A stretch of 16,926 nucleotides of DNA from Podochytrium sp. JEL0797 (taxonomy: Eukaryota > Chytridiomycota > Chytridiomycetes > Chytridiales > Chytriomycetaceae): positions 1 through 16,926 of the forward strand of contig JADGJG010000537.1 in assembly GCA_027596195.1 (NCBI GenBank). Reading direction: 5' to 3'. The notes beneath the pieces are model-generated. The model worked only from the letters and a program-made list of their open reading frames with translations. It was not told the origin of the DNA and did no database searches. A program made the position numbers and the translations under genes. Below, in pieces: positions 7,444 to 16,926 of the stretch. Positions within the stretch are counted from its first letter, which is position 1, and the number at the start of each line of letters is the position of its first letter.

Positions 7444-10400
7444 TCATTTCCTCACTGCCAACCTCCTCTTTTTGATTCTCGCGGGCGCTGGACTATCCTC
7501 CAAAGGCGGCATGAATGTCTTTTCCGATCGCAACCGCTTCGTCTTGCGAGGCACTCCCGTCCCCACCTCCCCATCCGAGTCTCCCAACCCCAACCCTTCC
7601 ACACTCGTATCCGCATCTACAACCACCGCTGGTACGGCTCCATAATCGCTCGCACTACTCCCACGCCCCAACGAAACTTTAGCCCGCTTCCGCCCCTTCA
7701 CAACCTGCGACGACGCGTCGCCCTTGCCCAGAATCTCAGACAAACTCTTCATGGACAAATTCGTCGCCTTGGACGACGTCGAGCTCTCCAACAAATCGAG
7801 CGGCTTCCTATTCCCCGCCTGCAACGCCGCCATCAACGTCCGCGCCTTTCGACTCGCCACCGGCGCAGCCTGTGACAATACAGGCTGCTGAGACCCCCCT
7901 CCCGCAAAGTTCCCCAACGACATCTCCACCAACCCGGCAGCACGAGAAGACGACCGTCGCCTCACACCAGTAGCAGCAACACCACCACCGAGCTTCAACG
8001 ACGTCTTGCGTCCAGCGACACCCCCAAAATTCATATCATCAAACTCATCCTCCACCACATCCGATCCCGCAGCCCGCAACGCGACGGAAAAACTCGTCGC
8101 CGCCTTCCGCCTGTTCCCTTTCCCCGGTGTCCCCTTCCCAGGCGTCTTTCGTGCCTTCCCAGCAGGAGTCTTGGCACCCTTCTTTGCGGGAGTCTTGCTC
8201 CCCCGTTTCACACCCTTCCGCGCAGTAGTCGGTGCAGGCAATTCAAACGACGACGCGGATGCCATCGAATCTCGATTTCGCTTCTTCTTGTCGTGGTCCA
8301 CTACTTCGTCGTCCTCGTCTTGAAGATCCGCCAAGTCGATGAAGAGGCCGTCGTGTTCTTCGTCGCTCGAGTCGAACGAGGCAACGGGCAGTGGTAGGGT
8401 CACACTCTTTCGTTTTTTGGTTGCTGCTCGTGAGGAGGTCGTGCGTGATCGAGGGGGAGGTGATTCAATCGCGTCATGAACATCGCCGGAAGCAACGAGG
8501 ATGGGTGTCGGTACGAGATCTTCCGTGCTGGTTGCGACCTCGGCCGTTACGATTTGACAGGGTGCTGCGGCTGCTTCCACGACGAGAGGAACCTCCAAGT
8601 CCGTCTGGATTCCAACATCAACGAGATCCATTCCTCTCACAACCGCAGTCTCCTCCATTTTGTACATATTCGAACCCCGGATTCCTCCTGCCCCGGCAAC
8701 CAACGGAGCAGGGACACAAGGCGTTTGAGGCAGGAACGATGAATCGTTATTGTTGTTGGTAAATGTCCTGTCGTCATGCAGCGGGGAGGAGTTGAGGAAT
8801 GAAGCGGTAGGGCTTGGTGTTGCAATGTTGCTGTTGTTGCGTTGGAGTGGTTCGTGTTCGATGGAGGCGTCCGTTGTGGTGTGGAGGAGAGGGGGTGGAG
8901 AGGATTCGGTTTGGGAGAGGGCGTCGGTGGATTCGATCGAGTCGGTTTGGACGCACGCGGCGGTGTTCTGAAATGATCAAAGAAGTAATTCGATTCAGCT
9001 GGGTGGGGTGAAGGTGGAGAGTGGGGGGGTAGTTATAATGCACACCTGGATTACTGGAGTTTTTAACCGTGCACATTCCGATAACGCGTCAGAAAGAGCT
9101 TGTTGCTGTTTGGTTTTTTGCGAAGGAGAAACAAAGTGAGCTCCAGGAAAACACAAACACACAATCACGCAAACACAATCTATTTACCATAGCAGCAAGT
9201 TGTTCCTTGAAAGCAACCGCCTCCGCTTCCTTCTCACGCGTGACCAATCGAATCTGATGGTCCTTGTCCGAAATCTGTTCCCCAAACGATTCACAGGTCC
9301 AACATTCGACCGCTGGCGGGAATTCGTTCTTAGGTTGTTCGTTCTGGTTGGAATGGGGGATGGGGGTCCCGAAAAGAAATCAGCTCGAATCCGTGAAGAA
9401 TAATTCCGACATCAACAACAAACCAGAGATTCGTTGAGGGCTTCAAGCGTTTTGACCTTCTCCTCCAAAGCAGCCATTTCAGACTCTTTTGCGTCCAATT
9501 GATCTCGGAGTTGGCTGTACTCGACGTCTTTTTGCTCCAACTCGTCCGCCATCTATCACACCGACGCACGAAACAAAAAATGAGAAACAGAAAAACACAC
9601 AAACAAAAACACACAATCACCCACCTCCTCAATCTTCTCCTGATTCATCTCCAACTGCCCCGCAAACCTCTCCTCCGACTCCCTCTCCCACTCCTTCTTC
9701 ATCCCCCCGACTTTCCCCAACAACGCAAGATACTCACTCCGCCACCGCTCCTCCTCCGACTCGTTCATGCACGTCATGAGTTGGTTCTTTTCGACAAGGT
9801 CCGCATAGTCGCGTTCGAGGTCTTCGACGCGGAGGCGGGAGGCCGTGAGGAGGCGGGTGGTGGTGGAGTTTTCGTTTTTGAGGCGTAGGAGTTCGCGTTC
9901 GTAGAAAGCTTTTTTTTGGATGGCGTCTGGATCGAGAGGGGAGTAGGGGTGTTAAAAACGAATGGAAGGAATGCATACACGCGCGCACCCACACGAAAGA
10001 ATATGAAGATAATAAAAACTCACCTCGTTCGTCCGCATCCGCCGCACCCCCACGTCCTCCCGTCCCCGCCTTCCCCAACCCCAATACAAGCGGATGAAAC
10101 GTCACAAGCTGACAGCTCTGTTGACTGAAATCAAGCGCCATACGCGTCTGCTCTTCATTCGTAGGGTTCACGTGGAACACAAACGTCACGAGACCGTTGC
10201 GGAAGAAGGGGAACAAGGCCATCGTGAGTTTGCAGTTGCGGTAAAAGATTTTGATGGGTGGTTGTTGAGTGGTGGTTGTGATTGTGGAGGAAGATGAAGC
10301 GGATTTGGTGCGGTGGGTGGTGGGTGGAGGTTCTTGGATCTTAACCATGGCTTTGACGCATTCGCTGAGGTGCTGGATAGTGAGGGGTGTGGTGGTGAGA

Positions 10401-12013
10401 GGAAATAATCAGTTTTATCAAACAGATATGGGGGTTTGTATCGATTTACCATTAAACTCTGGTTGATTTGGCCGGCCTCTTTCAACGCGACACCCGAGGT
10501 TCCCGTCCTTTTCGAGCTCTCTGATCCCGCCAAGTCGGCGATGGCGATTCGACTGATCTTGGGAGGCTGCCAAACCGAAACAAAAACGCGACTTCAGTTT
10601 CAACTACCCTCATTTGGTGGAAAACCAAAAACACCCAATCGAAAACGACAGCGCCCACTCACCTCCTTCCACGAATTATTCAGCTTGATGACTTTCAACG
10701 TCGTAATCAAGTGCCCTCTCGAGGACGTTCGGTTGACTTTTGTTTCTGACGTGGTTCGAAGTCCGTTGACTTTTCGAACCAGGTCCATGGCTTGATTGTG
10801 ATCATGGATTTGCACTTCAACGAGATTTTTGACCACCTTCAATTTAGCAGAGTTTTTTTGCGGTTAGGAAAGGAGTGTTATTTTCGTGTGAGTTTGGGAT
10901 TTCTTACGGGATTTCCGTTCATCATTCCGAATTTTTGGGCCTGTTCTTGGGAGCGGAGGAGATCGTAGCACTGTCAAAATGAGGAATCAGAGAGGAGGAA
11001 AGGGTGTAAGAAGTTCGATTTGAGTTACTTTGTCGTTGTAGATCTGCGGAATTTTCGAGTGTAGGGTTTTTACAAAGAGGAATTTGATGAGAACCGGACA
11101 ACAACGAAATACAGAGTGACAATCTACCTCCACAAACGAAATCCACAGCGACCACGCGCCGTCATTCGAGGGTTCCATCACATCCGCCCTGTGGGGCTTC
11201 TTTCCCGACTCATACTCAATCTCATCCCACCCCTTGGGAGTAATCCCCACGGTGCCCGGAATGCGCCCCGCAGCGCCCATTTCGTTGATGAGGAAACGGA
11301 TTGATTTTTCGAGCACGCGGTCGAGCGTGTGGGTTTTGCCCGTCCCTGAGGGTCCATAGGCCATGATGAGTTCGTCTGTTCGTGCGGGTTCGAAGATGCG
11401 CGAGAGGAGTGGGAGGGCGACGGTGCGGAAGACTGGAACGCGTGGGGTAGGGTGAGAAAACGCGCATTTTTAGTTCGAAACGGGGGTTACCCTTCTCGTC
11501 GGCTTCGTTTTCGGGGAATACGGCATCGAAGGTGAAGATGGGTTCCTTTTCGGTTTGTTGCTGTGCGGTTACGATGGGGCGGAATGCGATGGAGGAGGCG
11601 TGAGGGTCTGGAAGACGGTGCACCACGCGGGGAAGGGCGGCGGGAGCGGAACGCAAACGCAGGAACACTTTGACGGCGTGTTCTTGGGCGTTTGAAGTGG
11701 TTATCGTAGTGGTGGATGTGTTGTTTGTATTGTTTGATGTGGTGTTTACGACGGTACTCGTGGTGTTTGATGTGGTTGTAGATGAGGTTGCCTGGCTGAC
11801 TCCGGTACTCGTGCGTGGGTTTGGATCCCTAGCAAGCAAGAGACCCGTAGGCTCGCCTGGAGCAGCCAAAGGCCCACTTCCAATAGTGACAGGGTCCTTC
11901 CCTGGTGGTGTGTCCGGCACTAGTAGCTGTAACCCCGTCATTGCATGTCCACTAGGACCAGATGATGACAACGAGGAGGAGCCCGAGGACGAAGTGCGAG
12001 ACCGCGGCATCAT
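7444..12013 (-). CDS. Kinesin motor protein, probably kinesin-6 (KIF20/Klp9-like)
   Basis: ATP-driven microtubule motor; kinesin-6 members act on the anaphase spindle and in cytokinesis. Twelve exons (minus strand): 12013-11491, 11432-11128, 11043-11029, 10970-10908, 10836-10663, 10566-10450, 10372-10024, 9926-9625, 9552-9424, 9343-9188, 9105-9046, 8967-7444; 1238 residues. A Ser/Thr/Asn-rich N-terminus (1-112) precedes the motor (about 113-487): P-loop AYGPSGTGKTHT (GPSGTGKT at 201-208), SFVEIYNDKCYDLL, switch I NRTSSRGH (337-344), switch II DLAGSE (371-376), YRNCKLTMALFPFF. A Ser/Thr-rich insert of about 25 residues (416-438) interrupts the motor. Residues 516-731 are Glu/Lys/Leu-rich coiled coil; the long tail is disordered, with an acidic patch near 930-955 and a basic TP-repeat region (980-1020). 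Subfamily assignment is by motif resemblance and is less sure than the kinesin call. Confidence 0.93.
11029..11043 (-). other. 15-nt micro-exon of the kinesin gene
   Basis: Encodes only IYNDK, between introns of 84 bp (11127-11044) and 58 bp (11028-10971). It is required: joining neighbours through it gives SFVEIYNDKCYDLL, a conserved stretch of every kinesin motor. Phase is 0 on both sides, so skipping would delete five residues without a frameshift. Confidence 0.9.
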
Positions 12014-12321
12014 TTGTGTGGTTCGAATTCGGACACGGTGTTTTTTTTGCACAGTGCTTCTTGGATCGTGTGAAGTCCCCCTATTATATACAAATAGAAA
12101 TGGAATGGGTGTTAAGACAAAAACGGAACAGTTGAAGTCGCTGAGTGCGTTAGTGGTGTTGAGCCAGTTGGGCCGCGATTTTACGCGTTTCCGAACGCGT
12201 TTGATTATCCGAATTAAAGAGAGTATTCCAACACGGTTTTAAAAACCAAATATGGGAGTGTTCGTGGAGCCAAAAAGAACTTTGAGATTTCACTTAATTC
12301 GAACTGTGCTAAAAAAAATCC
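12014..12321. promoter_or_regulatory. Divergent promoter of the kinesin and NBAS genes
   Basis: 308 bp between start codons on opposite strands. On the minus strand TATATAA (12090-12084) lies about 70 bp upstream of the kinesin ATG and is a good TATA candidate. Two ACGCGT boxes (12183-12188 and 12195-12200) lie near the middle. Toward NBAS the sequence is A/T-rich with a poly-A run (12311-12318) just before the ATG and no clear TATA box. Confidence 0.65.
12183..12200. promoter_or_regulatory. Pair of ACGCGT boxes (MCB-like)
   Basis: Two palindromic ACGCGT hexamers separated by 6 bp. In yeasts this is the MCB box bound by MBF for G1/S expression. The hexamer is common throughout this window, so only the close pairing in a promoter argues for function. 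Confidence 0.35.
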
Positions 12322-15300
12322 ATGATTTTCGAACCAGCACTCACATTGGACGATGTCAACCTGCTAGCACCGGACAGTGCAGGATCGCTTCCGGACTGCA
12401 GCAATGCTGCAGAACTGCATGTGACTGAGCTGCTGTTTCCGTCTGCAGAGGTGCTTGCATGGACTTCGTTGGGGTCTTCCGCGCGGGTGGGGGTCTCGCT
12501 CGCGAGTAGTAGTGCACTAAGTAGTGGCGGGATTGTGCTAGCGAGTCCCGATGGACGCACTGTTGCTGTTTTAGCGAGGGAGCGGTAAGTTGCCTAGGAG
12601 GTGTTTTTAGTAAACTCACGCTGTCTCCCTAGACTCACACTACGACCCACTGCGCTGGCATCATCCGCGGCAGTTTCTTTTGTGCCTCTGCCTTTGTGTT
12701 TGTCTCTGGGCAGTCGAATCGCCTGGTCAAACGACTCGCGCCTGGTGGCCATTTGCGCATTCGATGGCTCACTGCGAGTTGTGAGCGAAACCGGAGCTGC
12801 CCTTCTGAGTGTGGCTTCTTTATCTTCTTCTTCTGCTTCTCCAATTCCCCCTTCATCCTTCGCTTCATTCAACCCTGCCGCGGGAATCGCCATTGCAAAC
12901 GATCCCACCACTCCCACCGCATACACCATCACCATCGTAAACTGCGACGCCTCAATCCGCGTATTCCGCCTCATTTTGCCTCAAGAATCCGAACTCGAAC
13001 CACCCCACCAACAACAATTTAACCAACAAACCAACGCCGCCGCCTTCTGGCGCCAATGCCCCACGCGTCTCACAGCCACAGGCCATCCCCTCGAAAACGA
13101 CAACAACAACAACAACCCAAAGAATTCGTCCCTCCTCCACACCGTCTCCCTCCACACAACCTTTTCCCTCATCTCCACCATCGCCACCACCCCTTCCTCC
13201 GCCATCCTCATCACCGGCCTCTCCACCTCCCTCACCCCACTCATGGTCCTCTACGACCCCACCAATTGGACCCCCCTACGTGCAACCACCCACGCTCCCC
13301 TCGCAGGTCCTACCTCCGTCCCGCAACACGACACGCCATCGTGGATCGCGCATTGGGGAGACATTATGTCGGATCTATCTGTTCATCTGTTTGATTCGTC
13401 GCTTCGCGACACGATGGAAACGTTCCGAAAAGCGGTTATGTCGGCTCGTGTGAGTGAAGATGGGAGGAAACTCGTGACGATCGATTTGGGAGGTGTATTG
13501 CGTGTATGGGACTTGGAGTCTCTTGTCGTGTTGGAGACATACACGAATGAAGAATTGAATGCGTGTTTGAACGCGTGGAGGCGGGATCCTGCTGTTGCGG
13601 AGGATGGTGCTGAACCGGCGAAACTCGTGTCTGCAGAATGGTGGTCTACGACCGAACTCACGTTGCTATTCAACAACGGACACGTCATTGTTTCAACCCT
13701 TCCCTTGTCTCCCCACACTCCGCCCCTCCACCACCCTTCCACACGCTTCCTCCACCCCTCCATGACCGTTTCCTACGCCTCGCGGCAAATCTTCCTTCTC
13801 GAATCCACTCCACCACCGCCACTGCAAGAACGACTCGACGCGTCCATCACTACTCGACTCACAACCCCACCTGTACGAAACATCCCAGGCCTCCTCCACC
13901 ACTTCAACACACTCCCCGCATCCCCCACAGACCCCCGACTCACCGTCATCCCCGCCTCTACGACCCTCCTCTCGAGCATCGCACTACGCGTCTCAATGGG
14001 AGAATACGCCGCCGCGGAACAAATGTGTTTCACAAACGACGTGGATGTAGATCTTGTGCGTCAATCAATGTTTCTCCATTCTGAAAGTGCGGAAGAGGCG
14101 AGGCGGAGGGTGAGGGATGTGAAGGATGACAAATGGGTGTTGGACGTTTGTTTGAATGGGGAAGGGGTGCAGACTCGGGAAGAGGTGAGGGTGCGGTTGG
14201 AGGAGGTTTTGAGGCGGAGTGAGGTTTGTGAGGAGGGGGCGGTGTTGAAGGAGTTGGAGGATGCGTTGGATTCTGAGGGTGGAGATGTGAGTGGTGTGAG
14301 GGGGAAAGGGGTTGGGATGGTGGAATGGTGTTTGGCGAGGGTGCAGGCTTTGGAGGGGGTCAAGCGGTTGGAGGTGTATGAGGCTGTGGAGGAGTGTGGG
14401 GTGGATCCACTTGCTGGGATTGTGGGCGGGGGTGTGGGGTGGGAGGGGAGGTGGAGGGTTTGGAGGGAAGTAGATTTGGCGGGGGTGGTGTGTTTGTATG
14501 CGGGGTTGGGGTGGGTGAAGGCGGTGGAGGTTGTGGTGGGGAGGTGTTGGGGGGAGGTTGCGGGGTGGAGGTTGAGGGTGGCGGGGTTGGTGCCGGTTGG
14601 GGTGAGGGAGTGGGGTGGGTTGTTGCCGAGGTGTGAGGTTGGGGGTGGGAGGGAGGTGGTGCGGGAGGGGAGGGAGGGGTGGAGGAGGGTGGATTGGACG
14701 GAGGGGAGTAGGCAGATTAGGGAGTTGGTGAGGGAGGTGAGGGGGGAGGAGGGGGAGGGGGTGTTTGGGAAGATGAAAGGGGTTGGGGTTGGCGTGGATC
14801 CTGTGGATGGGGAGGTTGTGACGCGGTGGCATGTGGAGCGGGCGAGGAGGATTGAGGAAGAGCTTGGGGATTTGGAAGGGGCTGTTGTTTTTTTGGAACG
14901 CGCGCAGAAGGAGCCGTTTCATGTTGCTGGATTGGAGGGGGCTCTTGGGGAGTTGAGGACCGTGCGGGATTTGAGTGTAGGTGGGGAAAGGGTCACGCGG
15001 GCTCAAGTGGAGGGGATGGAGGTTCGGGAAGTGGTGGAGAGTATGGTGGGTGGGGTCAAGGACGACCCTGACGCGTTTTGCGAGTGTTTGAAGCAGACTG
15101 TAGAGCCTTTTTTGAAGCGGGTAGGGGGCGGAGAAGAGTTGGATCGGTGCATCGTGCGGCTTGTTCCGCAGTGGATGGATACGTGTTTGAAGGTGTTGGA
15201 GGCGTCGAGAAAATCGGTTCCACTCGCCGAGAGGGTGTTGGTGCGTGACGCAGAGAAGATGGCCGAGTTGGTGGTGCAGTGCGCAGAGGCTGTTTCTGAG

Positions 15301-16926
15301 GAGATGGATGCGCAGGATGCGGTGGGAGTATTGGTGAGGCTTGTGCAGTGTCTTCCCGACGAATCGACGCGTTTCGCCACCGCCGCCGCCGCTGCTGATG
15401 GCGAGTCTGCTGGAGAGATTTCTGGTGTGATGGAAAGCGATGGATGGGATCTCGAGTTTGACGATGCGGATCCTGGAATCTCAGGGGCTGCGGTTGTTGA
15501 AGAACCGGACGCCCCCCCCACCACCACCACTACTGGAACTACCCACAACATGTTGCTACACACCCGCGTCGCTTTGTTGGAATCCCGCGTGGAAGCGATC
15601 CAGATTCTCCACAAATACGGCCTCCACGTGTCATTGGCGCACCTCTCCTCCAGCGAATTTACAGCCTCCGTAACAACGCGGCGGCTGCTGGCTGTCAAGA
15701 TGGCGCGCGTGTTGGTTTCGACGGAGCCTGCGGGCGGGGTGAGTGATGAGCGGTGGAAAGGGTTGGCGAGGGATTTGGCCGCGTTGGTTGGGTTGTCGAT
15801 TTTTGAAGGGGTACAGGCTGCGGAGGTCGGGAAAGAGCTTTTGAAGGTGATTTTGCAAGATGAACGTGAGTGTCACTTTTTTTTTGAGAGTGAAGCGATG
15901 AGGAGGTAAGATGGAGTGACTGATACTTTTTTTTGATTTAGGATTCGCTCTGGCCAAAAAATTGATGGAGGCCGAGAATGCTATTGTGGACCGCGAAATG
16001 TGTCAAGAGGTTGTGGTTGAGTGTGCAAAAGAGTTGTACGACAATGCCGACTCTGGGGACATGTATCGCGGGTTTCTCAAGTTGGCAGTGGACTGGTAGC
16101 AACCCCCACCCTCTTCTTCCCCCTTTCCCTCCCTTTCTTGATTTTCTCATCAATCACTCACGCACATACCCAGCCTCAAAACCATTGTCCCTCCCACCCC
16201 CCAAACCCAAACCGAACTCCTCCTCATCGAAGCAACCCACCTCCTCCACCGTCTCAGCATCCAACTCTCTGTCCCCGCGCCGCTCCCGCTCCAAATCCGA
16301 CTACACCCACACCGCATCGACCTCCTCTCCTCGCTCGTGTACAACTCAAGCGTGGCCCCGAAATCGATCGACGTGAAGGGCTTGCTCGAGATTGCGAGAA
16401 AGTTGTATGGCGTTGCGGGGGTTGGTGTTGAACAGCGACGCGTGGATATGAGTGTGAGAGGGATCGTGGCGAATTGGGCGTTGGATCGGGATGAGGCGGG
16501 GTATGCTGTGAAAGTGTGTGAAGAGATGATGGATGCGGTGATGGGAGAACAGATGCGGCCTGGCGGTGGCAGCAAGAAGGAAGGAAAGATGAAAAAGTTG
16601 CAGCGCACGGATTCAGCTTGGATCACGTGCGTGCGACTCGTGCGGGAGGTGGGTGGGGCGTTGGAAGGGGGGTTCCGGAAACGGCTTGTGGGGTTTTTGT
16701 TGGAGCAGAGTGAGGCTGGGGCGTTGGCGGAGGTGGTGGAGGTTGTGACGCGGGTGGCGGTTGTAAGTGGGGTTGGGCAACAGGGGGGGGATGTTGGGGA
16801 GGTGAAGGTGGAGGAGTGTTTGGATCTTGTGCATGGTATGTTGACGGAGTTGGGGGGGCAGAGGAAGGAGTTGGGGGCTGGGGAGGGGGTGTTGTGGAGG
16901 CATGATTTTTGGTGTCGGGAGGTGGG
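12322..16926 (+). CDS. NBAS: NBAS/Sec39-type ER-Golgi tethering protein, 3' end missing
   Basis: Subunit of the NRZ/Dsl1 tether at the ER that captures retrograde Golgi vesicles; NBAS also has a role in nonsense-mediated decay in animals. Exons: 12322-12584, 12633-15865, 15942-16095, 16174 to the window end (introns 48, 76 and 78 bp); 1467 residues visible without a stop. The N-terminal part has beta-propeller blades such as RIAWSNDSRLVAICAFDGSL and ARVSEDGRKLVTIDLGGVLR, then EWWSTTELTLLFNNGHVIVS, which parallels NBAS (about residues 350-430). The remainder is helical Sec39-like sequence, with YGLHVSLAHLSSSEF and RFALAKKLMEAENAIV spanning the splice at 15866/15941. Human NBAS is 2371 residues; budding yeast Sec39 lacks the propeller. 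Exon 2 (3233 nt) has extreme alternating C- and G-richness. Overall resemblance is clear in short motifs only, so KNTC1-type relatives are a less likely alternative. Confidence 0.82.

Noticed and set aside
12014..12052. Upstream kinesin start at 12052
   Set aside because: The codon there is GTG, not ATG; the first in-frame ATG is 12013, immediately followed by a second ATG.
14065..15006. 313-codon Pro/His/Leu-rich frame on the minus strand
   Set aside because: It mirrors the very G-rich sense strand of NBAS exon 2, where antisense stop codons are rare. No domain or start context supports it.

Overview
The window looks like a piece of a fungal nuclear genome. All five genes are split by short introns, mostly 48-97 bp, with GT..AG borders, and the encoded proteins are eukaryotic housekeeping types. 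A long NBAS-type Sec39 protein with an N-terminal beta-propeller and a kinesin-6-like motor (both missing from budding yeast in this form) suggest an early-diverging, perhaps zoosporic fungus. That placement is an inference. I placed exon borders by translating both strands and joining splice sites so that conserved motifs continue across them.

Layout. 1-150: a G/C homopolymer block (probable contig edge) and the start of an intron. 151-1957 (-): ADE16/17-type bifunctional purine enzyme (AICAR transformylase/IMP cyclohydrolase), lacking its C-terminus. 2088-3894 (-): eIF3 subunit h. 3933-5889 (+): a Yip1-domain Golgi/ER membrane protein of the YIPF1/2 type, whose ATG lies only 38 bp from the eIF3h ATG, so the pair is divergent. 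5890-7443: AT-rich gene-free spacer with a decayed repeat family and a tRNA-like sequence. 7444-12013 (-): twelve-exon kinesin, probably kinesin-6, including a 15-nt micro-exon. 12014-12321: divergent promoter with a TATA box and two ACGCGT boxes. 12322 to the window end (+): NBAS/Sec39 protein, incomplete at the 3' end.

The genes do not form a pathway: purine synthesis, translation initiation, Golgi membrane organisation, mitotic motor, and ER-Golgi tethering. Their shared oddity is composition. On the coding strand almost every exon longer than about 150 nt begins C-rich and G-poor and ends G-rich and C-poor, with a reset at the next intron. In one NBAS exon the ratio goes from 34 C : 2 G to 39 G : 2 C per 60 nt, in three cycles. 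This sawtooth is the most unusual signal in the window, and I do not know of a standard explanation for it.
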